DNA of 64,000 nt from an uncultured Ignavibacteria bacterium (GTDB lineage: Bacteria > Bacteroidota > Ignavibacteria > Ch128b), in the NCBI GenBank assembly GCA_937944105.1, contig CALDZP010000001.1, forward strand, positions 1-64,000, written 5' to 3'. The position numbers and the translations under genes were made by a program. The notes below the pieces were generated by a model. The model did not search any database and was not told the DNA's origin. It saw nothing but the letters and a program-made list of their open reading frames with translations. Below are positions 52,490-61,657 of the stretch, piece by piece. How positions within the stretch are numbered: position 1 is the stretch's first letter; the number at the start of each line of letters is the position of its first letter.

Positions 52490-52857
52490 ATGAATTATAC
52501 AGTTCAATTAATTCTGTTAGTATTTATTGGTTTGATTACTGGCGGATTAAGTGGTTTACTTGGAATTGGTGGAGGTATAATTGTAATTCCTGCTCTGGTT
52601 TTTTACTGAATTTTTCACAGAAATTAGCTCAAGGAACTTCACTTGCAATGTTATTACCACCAATAGGCTTACTTGCAGCTTACAATTACTACAAAGCAGG
52701 ATATGTTGACATAAAGGCAGCAATAATATTAATAGTTACTTTCATAATTGGAAGTTATATCACATCATATTTGGCTGTTAATTTACCTGAAAGTATAATA
52801 AAAAAAATTTTTGCAATGTTTCTGATACTCTATGCAATAAAAATTCTTATAGAATAA
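52490..52857 (+). pseudogene. TauE/SafE-family membrane protein interrupted by a -1 frameshift in a T run
   Basis: MNYTVQLILLVFIGLITGGLSGLLGIGGGIIVIPALVFY* then in another frame LLNFSQKLAQGTSLAMLLPPIGLLAAYNYYKAG...; 6-T tract at 52599-52604. Confidence 0.8.
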
Positions 52858-52865
52858 AATTATTT

Positions 52866-54266
52866 TCAAGAAATTAATAGCCCAATTCTAAATACAAGGA
52901 AACAGATGATAAAGGCAATTGCAAGGGGTAAAAGATTTGAAACAATTGTCCATTTAACACTTTTCGTTTCTTTGTATATGGTCAAGGTTGTAGTCGAACA
53001 GGGATAATGAAGAAGTGAAAAAAGCATCAATGAGATTGCCGTTAAAACAGTCCATTCATTTTGGATAAATAATTCTTTAAGTTGACTAATTTCCAATTCC
53101 ACCATTTTACTCTGGTTTGAATAAATCATTATGATTGTGGGTATAATTATCTCGTTAGCCGGGATAGCAATAATATATGCAAGTAAAATAGCTCCATCTA
53201 GACCAATTGCCTTCCCGATAGGATTTAAAAATTCAACTCCATAATTCATTAACGATTTTCCACTAACAAAAATATTCCCCATCAACCAGATTAAACCACC
53301 AGCCGGTGCTGCCATCAAAATAGCTCTTTTAAGAACTGGTAAAGTTCTATCAATAAAAGATGTATAAAGTATTTTTAATATTTGCGGTTTACGATAAGGT
53401 GGAAGTTCAAGTTTAAATGCCGATGGTTCACCTTTTAATAAAGTTTTGCTTAATAATTTCGAAACAAGCAAAGTTATTGCAATCCCAAATAAAGTAACAC
53501 CTACGACAGTACCTGCAGCTACAAACGATGAAATACTTGCAGGAAAGGAAGCAGCAACGAAAACAGTGGCAAGCATAATTATTAAAGGCCATCTCCCATT
53601 ACATGGAACAAAGTTATTTGTTAAAATAGCGATCAATCTTTCTCTTGGTGAATCAATAATTCTTGTTGAAACTACACCTGCGGCATTACATCCGAATCCC
53701 ATCCCCATTGTTAACGCTTGTTTACCATGTGCTCCTGCCCATTTAAATAATTTATCAAGATTAAATGCTACTCTCGGAAGATAGCCAGCATCTTCAAGCA
53801 TTGTAAAAATAGGAAAGAATATAGCCATAGGTGGAAACATAACTGAAACAACCCAGGCAAGACTTCTATAAACGCCATCAACTAAAAAACCTGTAACCCA
53901 CCATGGGGCAGATAAATAATTAAAAAGCAACTTTAATTGTTCTTCTAACCAAAAGAATCCAAATGCGAGTAACTTCGAAGGATAATTTGCTCCTTTAATA
54001 GTAATAAAGAAAATTCCAGCCAAGAGCAAAAGCATTAAAGGAAAACCAAAATATTTTGATGTAAGTAATTGATCTAATTTTAATTCCAGCTGATATATTC
54101 CATTGCTCTTCTTCCTAACTGCACGCTGAACTATTTTACTAGCATTAATATAGATTTCTTCAACAAGGATATCATCTAATTTATTTCTTATCTCTTGATC
54201 ACAAGATTCGACAATTTCAAGAATTTGATTAATCTCTTCTCTAATTTCTAAATTCTTCATTTCCAT
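52866..54266 (-). CDS. feoB: FeoB membrane (permease) domain, separate polypeptide
   Basis: FPPMAIFFPIFTMLEDAGYLPRVAFNLDKLFKWAGAHGKQALTMGMGFGCNAAGVVSTRII Gate motifs. Confidence 0.88.
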   Translation of the reverse strand: MEMKNLEIREEINQILEIVESCDQEIRNKLDDILVEEIYINASKIVQRAVRKKSNGIYQLELKLDQLLTSKYFGFPLMLLLLAGIFFITIKGANYPSKLLAFGFFWLEEQLKLLFNYLSAPWWVTGFLVDGVYRSLAWVVSVMFPPMAIFFPIFTMLEDAGYLPRVAFNLDKLFKWAGAHGKQALTMGMGFGCNAAGVVSTRIIDSPRERLIAILTNNFVPCNGRWPLIIMLATVFVAASFPASISSFVAAGTVVGVTLFGIAITLLVSKLLSKTLLKGEPSAFKLELPPYRKPQILKILYTSFIDRTLPVLKRAILMAAPAGGLIWLMGNIFVSGKSLMNYGVEFLNPIGKAIGLDGAILLAYIIAIPANEIIIPTIIMIYSNQSKMVELEISQLKELFIQNEWTVLTAISLMLFSLLHYPCSTTTLTIYKETKSVKWTIVSNLLPLAIAFIICFLVFRIGLLIS

Positions 54267-55041
54267 TAAACAATCCTTTATTAATCAATTCAAGTAGATT
54301 TCCATTCTCTATGGCTTTTCTAATTTTTTCATCACCTTGAAGTAATCTTAATGCAATCCATTCTGTAGAATATAGACCTGGAAAAGCTTTATCAATTAAT
54401 GGTATTAATTGATTTAATTTATCTTTTATCTCTTTTTTGTGTTCAATTTTTCTTGGATTTGGCTTTAATATTCTATTGGATACAAGAAATATTTTTTCCT
54501 TAAGTGATTCAATTCCTTCCCCTGAACGAGCATTAGTTAAAACTACCGGTATACCTAATTCTTTCTCTATTACATCTTTATCAATTTCAATTCCCTTTCT
54601 CTTAGCTTCATCAATAAGATTTATGCATAAGATACAACGGTTGGTAATTTGCATAATTTGAAAAGCGAGATTTAGATTTCTTTCCAGTACTGATGCATCA
54701 CAAACAATAACTGTTGTATCTGGGTTACCAAATAAAACAAAATCTCGTGCTATTTCTTCATCTTCTGATGTAGAAAGTAACGAGTATGTTCCGGGTAAAT
54801 CAATTAATGTATAGACTTCATCATTAATTTCAAATTCTCCTTCAGCTCTTGTTACTGTTTTTCCTGGCCAATTCCCGGTATGTTGTTTTAATCCCGTCAA
54901 TCGATTAAAAATTGTACTTTTACCAGTATTAGGATTTCCCGCAAGTGCAACAATTTTATTTTTTCTCGAAGGGATAATTTCAACCTGCACAAAATTTTCG
55001 GTTTTTGATTTCAGTTTTTTCCAGAACATATATTTAATCAA
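54241..55041 (-). CDS. feoB: FeoB G-protein domain, separate polypeptide
   Basis: VALAGNPNTGKSTIFNRLTGLKQHTGNWPGKTV; DLPGTYSL; NLIDEA. Confidence 0.9.
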   Translation of the reverse strand: MIKYMFWKKLKSKTENFVQVEIIPSRKNKIVALAGNPNTGKSTIFNRLTGLKQHTGNWPGKTVTRAEGEFEINDEVYTLIDLPGTYSLLSTSEDEEIARDFVLFGNPDTTVIVCDASVLERNLNLAFQIMQITNRCILCINLIDEAKRKGIEIDKDVIEKELGIPVVLTNARSGEGIESLKEKIFLVSNRILKPNPRKIEHKKEIKDKLNQLIPLIDKAFPGLYSTEWIALRLLQGDEKIRKAIENGNLLELINKGLFNGNEEFRN

Positions 55042-55271
55042 TTTATTAATTCAACATCTATGTTTTCGCTTTCATTTCTTCTTAAAGCGATTAATGTATC
55101 TTTTATGAAATAAGCTACTGGATCACCAAGAGGACTTTCAAAAGCTACCTGAATAATGGTACCAGGAATAAAACCAAGATCATACAATCTTCTTCTGGTC
55201 AAACCATTAAGATTTACATTAACTATTACAGCTTTTTCACCTTTTTTAAGTTCTGAAAGTTTTTTTGTCAT
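55038..55271 (-). CDS. feoA: FeoA-family protein
   Basis: LSELKKGEKAVIVNVNLNGLTRRRLYDLGFIPGTIIQV. Confidence 0.88.
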   Translation of the reverse strand: MTKKLSELKKGEKAVIVNVNLNGLTRRRLYDLGFIPGTIIQVAFESPLGDPVAYFIKDTLIALRRNESENIDVELIN

Positions 55272-55927
55272 CTCATATCTTCGACAAAAATATTTTTTGA
55301 TATTTTTTCACTTAAAACCAGTTCTTTGTTATCGACTAAAACAACTATTGAATTATCAAATTCCCTTTTCTCAGTCACTTTCAATTTTTTATTGATAACT
55401 AATCCTGATTTATACAAGAACATTAATAACTCTTCACTGTGATCATTTACCTTTTGAATAGCACTCACTTTTCCTATTCCAAGCCTATCGAGTGAAATAC
55501 ATTTTTTCTGTTTTGGGATTCTACCATCTTTTCTGGGAATAGGATGACCATGTGGATCAAATTCAGGATAATTCAGAATTACCTCTAATCTATCTATTAA
55601 TTCATCAGAAGAACTATGTTCAAGATTTTCTGCTTCTTGATCTATTTTGTACCAAGGCAATCCAATTACTTTAAATAGAAATGTTTCCCATATCCTGTGT
55701 CGTCTAACCAGTTTTATTGCCTCCATTTTTCCCTTTTCAAGCAATTGAATTCCTTTGTAAGGAGTATAACTTACATATTTTTCTTTCGTCAATTTTTTCA
55801 ACATATCTGTTACAGCCGCATTTGATATATTAAGATGTTCAGCAACCAGAGTAGGATTAACCATTCTTGATTCTTCTAGTCCTTTGTAGATCACTCTTAA
55901 ATAATCTTCTTTTGAAATATTTGACAT
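55268..55927 (-). CDS. DtxR/MntR-family metal-dependent repressor
   Basis: EDYLRVIYKGLEESRMVNPTLVAEHLNISNAAVTDMLKKLTKEKYVSY; C-terminal FeoA-like domain. Confidence 0.9.
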   Translation of the reverse strand: MSNISKEDYLRVIYKGLEESRMVNPTLVAEHLNISNAAVTDMLKKLTKEKYVSYTPYKGIQLLEKGKMEAIKLVRRHRIWETFLFKVIGLPWYKIDQEAENLEHSSSDELIDRLEVILNYPEFDPHGHPIPRKDGRIPKQKKCISLDRLGIGKVSAIQKVNDHSEELLMFLYKSGLVINKKLKVTEKREFDNSIVVLVDNKELVLSEKISKNIFVEDMR

Positions 55928-55950
55928 ATTAAATATCCTTTCAAGATTAA

Positions 55951-55966
55951 TTTAAGTTAACTTAAA
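55951..55966. promoter_or_regulatory. Perfect 16-bp palindrome, candidate DtxR-family operator
   Basis: TTTAAGTTAACTTAAA, 24 nt upstream of the repressor start codon. Confidence 0.65.
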
Positions 55967-56176
55967 CATTTTTTCAAGGTATATTTAATATCCAGAACAT
56001 CCTCAAACATATTGACTACATATTAATTTTTAGTAAAACCAATTATCAAACAATTTTCCATTCTTTTCTGATTAATAGTTTGTTTACCATTATCCTTTAT
56101 TATTCAGTTCCTAAAAAATTATTAATTTGCCTACAAATACGAATACAAACTTTAATTGAAATTATTGGAGACTAAA

Positions 56177-57367
56177 ATGGGAAATATTATTAAAGAAAAA
56201 ATAAATCAGGCTATCCAAATTTTGAACGAGTTGAAAATAGATATGTGGTTGACTTATGTAAGAGAAACCGAAACAATTCGAGACCCTTCTTTGGATTTAA
56301 TACTGGGTACAAACTGTACATGGCAATCTGCTTTTATAATCACTTCGTCTGGAGAAACAGTTGCAATTGTTGGAAGTTTAGATGTAGCCAATATTAAATC
56401 TAAAAATCTTTTCAATCAGGTAATAGGATATGTTCAAAGTATTAAGGAAGATTTGATAAAAATATTAGAAAAATATAATCCTAATAAAATCGCAATTAAC
56501 TACTCAAAAAATAGTAATCTTGCTGATGGGTTGACTTATGGAATGTATCTTGATTTAATTGATAAATTAAAAGATACTCCTTTCGTTGAAAAATTTACTT
56601 CATCCGAAGAAATAATCTCGTTACTACGAGGACGAAAATCACCTGCCGAAATTCAATTAATGAAAGAAGCAATTAAAATTACTTTAGAAATTTTTGACCT
56701 TGTGGATAAATTCATTCGTCCTGGTATATCAGAAAAACAAATTGCTGAATTTATTCTTAACGAAGTTGAGAAAAGAGGGCTTGAAACAGCGTGGGATAGA
56801 GAATATTGCCCATCTGTTTTTACTGGTCCAGATACAGCAGGTGCTCATGCTGGACCTACAGACAGAGTGGTTCAACCAGGACATGTGTTGAATATCGATT
56901 TTGGCGTAAAGTACAAAGGTTATTGCTCGGACCTTCAACGAACATGGTATGTACTTAAACCAGATGAAACTGATGCACCTGAGGTTGTTAAAAAAGGATT
57001 TAAAGTAATTGTTGATTCAATTCAAATGGCAGCAAATTTCATTAAACCTGGTTCAATTGCTTATGAAGTTGATGCAGTTGCAAGAAATTTTATTGTGAAA
57101 AACGGTTATGATGAATATCCCCATGCGCTTGGTCATCAAGTTGGTAAAAAAGCTCACGATGGTGGTGTAATTCTTGCTCCCAGATGGGAAAGATATGGAG
57201 AAATCCCATTTAAGAAAGTTGGTATTGACGAGGTATACACACTTGAACCTAGATTAACAATCCCGGGTTATGGAGTTGCAACAGTAGAAGAAGAGATTGT
57301 TATAAAGGAAGGAGGCGCTGAATTTCTATCATTACCACAGAAAGAACTCTATTTGATCAAATCATAA
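56177..57367 (+). CDS. M24-family (Xaa-Pro) aminopeptidase
   Basis: HVLNIDFGVKYKGYCSDLQRTWYV; HALGHQVGKKAHD; TLEPRL; start revised from TTG 56156 to ATG 56177 (GGAG upstream). Confidence 0.9.
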   Translation: MGNIIKEKINQAIQILNELKIDMWLTYVRETETIRDPSLDLILGTNCTWQSAFIITSSGETVAIVGSLDVANIKSKNLFNQVIGYVQSIKEDLIKILEKYNPNKIAINYSKNSNLADGLTYGMYLDLIDKLKDTPFVEKFTSSEEIISLLRGRKSPAEIQLMKEAIKITLEIFDLVDKFIRPGISEKQIAEFILNEVEKRGLETAWDREYCPSVFTGPDTAGAHAGPTDRVVQPGHVLNIDFGVKYKGYCSDLQRTWYVLKPDETDAPEVVKKGFKVIVDSIQMAANFIKPGSIAYEVDAVARNFIVKNGYDEYPHALGHQVGKKAHDGGVILAPRWERYGEIPFKKVGIDEVYTLEPRLTIPGYGVATVEEEIVIKEGGAEFLSLPQKELYLIKS

Positions 57368-58021
57368 CTTAAGCATTTTCAAATTACCAAGATAGGTAAC
57401 AAGTTTTGGATCTTTTAACATCATTAATTTTTGAGTGATTTCTTGCATTCGCTGAACAGACTGTTGAATTAATATAATATCATCATCAACATCTTTATAA
57501 TTTTTATTTTGAATATTTTTTTTCAATGATGTTAGAGCCATATTAATTGCACTTAGCGGATTATTCATTTGGTGTCCTAATGTCGCTGCCATTTCAAGAA
57601 GAGCTTTTTCGTGTTCAAGCTGCCTGATTTCTTGTTGTAAATCGTAAATTCTTAATCCACTTCGAATTCGAGCGAGTAATTCATCATTTTCAACTGGTTT
57701 TGTAATGTAATCGTCTGCGCCAGTATCAAGCCCAATTACTTTTTCCTGAGTTGTGGTTTTCGCTGTGATCATTATAAAATAAATATGTTTCAGGTCAGGG
57801 TTCGATTTTATTCTGGAACACAATTCAACTCCATCCATTTCAGGCATATTCCAATCAGCAAGAATAATTTCAGGTTTAAAGTTTGTCATCGTATTGAGTG
57901 CATCAATACCATTTTCAGCAGTTCTAACATCGAAATTATTTAAAGTTAAAAGTCTTTCAAGAAGATACCTGGTATGTTCTTCATCTTCAACGATCAAAAT
58001 GTTTCTTTTCACCTCAGCCAT
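57362..58021 (-). CDS. Response regulator receiver fused to a HisKA/DHp-like segment lacking an ATPase domain
   Basis: REC then MAATLGHQMNNPLSAINMALTSLKK... and stop, no N/G boxes. Confidence 0.75.
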   Translation of the reverse strand: MAEVKRNILIVEDEEHTRYLLERLLTLNNFDVRTAENGIDALNTMTNFKPEIILADWNMPEMDGVELCSRIKSNPDLKHIYFIMITAKTTTQEKVIGLDTGADDYITKPVENDELLARIRSGLRIYDLQQEIRQLEHEKALLEMAATLGHQMNNPLSAINMALTSLKKNIQNKNYKDVDDDIILIQQSVQRMQEITQKLMMLKDPKLVTYLGNLKMLKL

Positions 58022-58409
58022 CTATATATCCTCTAATTAAATTTATAAAATCATGATAATTGGTTATTGGTTTTTTGATACAATTTTCTGCTCTACTCTC
58101 TTTTAATATACGGCTTATATCATCGTCGCCTGCATAAGCCGTGACAATTATAATAGGAATTCTTTTTAATTTATCATCTTCTTTAATCAATTTCGAAAGA
58201 AAAATACCATCAACTTTCTTTTTATTATAGTAAGTATTATCAAGGCTTACATCCATTATAATTAGATCAATTTGTTCTGTATTTAATAATTTCAAGATTT
58301 CCTCAGCGTTATCAGTAACAATCGTTTCAAAATTTCCAAGTCTTTTCAGAATTAATTCAAATAATTCAATATTGAATGGATCATCTTCAACTATCAAAAT
58401 TCTGGACAT
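58014..58409 (-). CDS. Stand-alone response regulator receiver
   Basis: MSRILIVEDDPFNIELFELILKRL...LIIMDVSLD...IIIVTAYAG...KKPI. Confidence 0.85.
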   Translation of the reverse strand: MSRILIVEDDPFNIELFELILKRLGNFETIVTDNAEEILKLLNTEQIDLIIMDVSLDNTYYNKKKVDGIFLSKLIKEDDKLKRIPIIIVTAYAGDDDISRILKESRAENCIKKPITNYHDFINLIRGYIDG

Positions 58410-59685
58410 ATAAATTTTTTCTTGATTTAAATTGACTTGAGCGTTTAGGAATCGAAATCAAAATTTCAACATTTTCAGTACTACATTTTGTTAGGATATT
58501 GATATAATTTGATTTAAATAAATTTTTAATTTGAACAAATTTAAAATTCGAGCTATCCTCAAACAAGTTACATAAAAAATTGTTAACAGGTACATTAAAA
58601 TTAAAAATTAGAGTAACTCTAAATGCGTCTTCAATGTTCGATATTTTAATTTTATCTATACCATGATCAATAAGTTCAAATAATAACAACAAAAATCCTT
58701 GCAAAAGTTTTTCGTAATTACCAAAGATTTTAGAATGAGTAATGTTATTAAATTCAATTTTTAATTTATTGCCTGAGTCTGTTAAGTTTAACAAATCTGT
58801 AATCTCATATAATAATTTATCAACTTCAAGATAAACCGGAGATTTTTCGGAAGTAATATTTTTTGATACTTCTGAAATTGTTTTGATTGATTTTGAAAAA
58901 TTTGGAATTTCATTATTCAATATTGAAAATATCTTATTGAATTTTTCATCATTAAAAGAAAAAAATTTCTGTAATAAATTAAAAGAACTTATTATTATTT
59001 GTGTCTTATTTTTTAGGCTATGAAAAGATTTTAAACTAATTTTACCAGCTAATGCCAAACCAATATTTTGTTCCAACTCTTTTTCTCTATCTTTTAAATC
59101 TTCGATTAACCGATTATTATCATCATAAACTATTTTAGATATAATATTATAACCTGCAAGATTAAAAATCGTCTCAAATATTGAGAAATTCTTGTTAAAT
59201 ACTTCATTCCTATCTTTGTCCATTTTTAAACAAAATATAACAAATGAAGATACAGAGAATATCACTGGAACAATTAGCAAATTTTTGATACTCGCATTCG
59301 AATTACAATCAGGTTCTGCAATAAACAAACTTTTCTTCTCCTGAACTACAAGTCTTATGATTCCAAAATCATTTAAGTAATTACTCAAGTTATTATCACT
59401 ATCATTAGAGCATTTGAAAAGAATTTTTTCTCTTTCATAAAATAAAACTAAAAAGGTCTCAAAGTTTAAGTAATTTTTAATTTGAACAAATGTTTGTTTT
59501 GTAAATTCATCTATTGATAAATCATTTTTAATTAAATGATTAATTTCATTAAGCAAATGGGTAAAATCTAAGTCAAAATTTGAAGTAGTACTTGATTTCA
59601 ATGAATTGCCTAAATCGACATTATCAGGATAAATTCCTTTCATATCATCAAGATTGTCTCTAATTATTAAGTTTGAACTTTTCAT
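58387..59685 (-). CDS. GAF-domain protein with degenerate histidine-kinase-like C-terminus
   Basis: GAF-like N-half; LKSFHSLKNKTQIIISSFNLLQ DHp-like helix; no recognisable ATP-binding N/G boxes. Confidence 0.5.
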   Translation of the reverse strand: MKSSNLIIRDNLDDMKGIYPDNVDLGNSLKSSTTSNFDLDFTHLLNEINHLIKNDLSIDEFTKQTFVQIKNYLNFETFLVLFYEREKILFKCSNDSDNNLSNYLNDFGIIRLVVQEKKSLFIAEPDCNSNASIKNLLIVPVIFSVSSFVIFCLKMDKDRNEVFNKNFSIFETIFNLAGYNIISKIVYDDNNRLIEDLKDREKELEQNIGLALAGKISLKSFHSLKNKTQIIISSFNLLQKFFSFNDEKFNKIFSILNNEIPNFSKSIKTISEVSKNITSEKSPVYLEVDKLLYEITDLLNLTDSGNKLKIEFNNITHSKIFGNYEKLLQGFLLLLFELIDHGIDKIKISNIEDAFRVTLIFNFNVPVNNFLCNLFEDSSNFKFVQIKNLFKSNYINILTKCSTENVEILISIPKRSSQFKSRKNLYVQNFDS

Positions 59686-60533
59686 TTATATATTTCTGTT
59701 GCTTTAATTAATTCTGAAACATTGCTAATTATATCGAATAAATAACTCTCATCTGGAATATTTAAAGTTTTAACAATAGATAAATCGAGTTCTTCATCTT
59801 CCGAGCTTAGCAAAAATTGTGGAGCTTCTCTCGAAGCAATAAAATCAGCGAGATGAACAATTGCTACTAGTTTTTTATTCGATTCACTCAAATCTGGTTT
59901 ATGATGATACTTTATAGAATCTATCAGTGATTCAGGATAATTCCAATTTGCTGCAACAGCAGCCCCAATATCACAGTGAGTTTTTCCAAGAATCATCATT
60001 TCGGCTTTAGTTTGATTAATTCGTCTGTAGAACTTCAATTCACTTATCAATTTAAATTCTTTTTCCATATATCTATGTACAATAGCAATCCCAATATCAT
60101 GTAAAAGTCCAGCAACAAAAGCTTCACTTTTTACCGGGTAACCAAAATCATTTGCAAGTAATTGTGAAATATATCCACTCATATAAGCATGTTGATTAAA
60201 AGCTTCAGCGATAAAATATCTATCCTTATCTTTCAGAGTCGAGTCAATAATTGTAAAACCTATCAATAAGTCTTTAATTGTTTGTAATCCAAGAATTGAA
60301 ATAGCCATCTCGATAGTAGAAATTTTTTTGGAAAAACCATAAACCGGTGAGTTCGCGAGTGCTAAAATTCTTGCACTTATAGAATGATTCTTGTTAATTA
60401 TATCTTTAAGTTTTTTCAGATTAATCTCTCTTTCGTTTAGAAGTTTTATTAAATCCACATTAGTCTTAGAAATGAATGGATAATAATCCATTGATGTCAG
60501 GATGTTTTCTACAGCATTTTTATTCTTAAGCAT
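59682..60533 (-). CDS. HDOD-domain protein
   Basis: SARILALANSPVYGFSKKISTIEMAISILGLQTIKDLLIG; GLLHDIG; IKYHHKP. Confidence 0.88.
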   Translation of the reverse strand: MLKNKNAVENILTSMDYYPFISKTNVDLIKLLNEREINLKKLKDIINKNHSISARILALANSPVYGFSKKISTIEMAISILGLQTIKDLLIGFTIIDSTLKDKDRYFIAEAFNQHAYMSGYISQLLANDFGYPVKSEAFVAGLLHDIGIAIVHRYMEKEFKLISELKFYRRINQTKAEMMILGKTHCDIGAAVAANWNYPESLIDSIKYHHKPDLSESNKKLVAIVHLADFIASREAPQFLLSSEDEELDLSIVKTLNIPDESYLFDIISNVSELIKATEIYK

Positions 60534-60539
60534 TTTTTA

Positions 60540-61232
60540 TCACCTTAAAATTTTACCGAGTTTCTTTCTCAACTTATTAATTACCTCAGTATGAATTTGT
60601 GAAACTCTTGAGACAGAGACTTTCAGAATATCTGCTATTTCTTGGAAGTTCATTTCTTCGTAATAATAAAGCATTATGATAAGCTTCTGACGTTCTGGAA
60701 GTTTATTTATCTCGTTCAAAATCAGTTCTTTCAAATCATTTTTTTCAGCAATCTCTTGCGGAGTTTCTTCTTTGCTTGGTAAGAGATCTAAAATAGTATC
60801 TTCTTCTTCACCTATTTGCTGTGACAAAGAGAGTTTTTGATACTCTCTGAGATAATCTGTTATGGTCAATTCGTATTGATCATTTTCCCTTCTTCGAGCG
60901 TTTTCTGCATCCAATTCGCGTTTGATATTTTCCTTATAAGATCTCGGTATAAAATCCAGTTTTCTCAATTCATCTAATATCATTCCTCTTATTCTTGGAA
61001 TAGCATATGTCTCAAATTTTACCCCATATTTTGGATCAAATCTATCTATAGCTTCACTCAAACCAAGAATTCCAAACTGATAAAAATCCTGATCATTAAG
61101 AAGTTCTGCACCTTTTAATTCAGTACGATGAATAACATAATGAACCAACCGTAGATATTGTTGTATCAAAGCAGTTTTAATTTCCGATGCTTTGGTCTTC
61201 TTGAATTTTTTCCATAACATTGCTGTTGTCAT
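60540..61232 (-). CDS. FliA/WhiG-family sigma-28-like RNA polymerase sigma factor
   Basis: FGILGLSEAIDRFDPKYGVKFETYAIPRIRGMILDELRKLDFIPRS; MNFQEIADILKVSVSRVSQIHTEVINKLRKKL. Confidence 0.9.
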   Translation of the reverse strand: MTTAMLWKKFKKTKASEIKTALIQQYLRLVHYVIHRTELKGAELLNDQDFYQFGILGLSEAIDRFDPKYGVKFETYAIPRIRGMILDELRKLDFIPRSYKENIKRELDAENARRRENDQYELTITDYLREYQKLSLSQQIGEEEDTILDLLPSKEETPQEIAEKNDLKELILNEINKLPERQKLIIMLYYYEEMNFQEIADILKVSVSRVSQIHTEVINKLRKKLGKILR

Positions 61233-61462
61233 CTCATCCTCCTGGATACTTTTGAATTTTTTTCCACTCCAACATTGATCCTTCGTCCTATTATTTTAAT
61301 AATGATGGATAAAACAATCAGGAGAACAACCGAACTCAGAATAAGTGAATCAATATCTTTCAATAAGGCGTTAAAGATTACAAAAGAAAGAATTAATGAA
61401 ATTGCCTGTGACTTAATAATTTCCTGATTGTTTTTAGATTTTGATTCCATCATTGACTCCAT
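61229..61462 (-). CDS. Small predicted membrane protein
   Basis: 77 aa; hydrophobic stretches; overlaps sigma factor start by 4 nt. Confidence 0.5.
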   Translation of the reverse strand: MESMMESKSKNNQEIIKSQAISLILSFVIFNALLKDIDSLILSSVVLLIVLSIIIKIIGRRINVGVEKNSKVSRRMR

Positions 61463-61657
61463 TTTGGTTTAGATAATTCAATAGTAATGCCAGAGTGATA
61501 ATTATAAAGCTTTAAGAGCAATAACTTATTTATTTTCAATGAGATAGCAGGATGGAGTCTCTTTTTGCAGATTGGTAATTCATTCAATAATATGGCTAAT
61601 TTTAGCCAAGTGCTGAATATCGATGAACTTTAAATTGAAGAAAGTTAAGGTTTGAAA

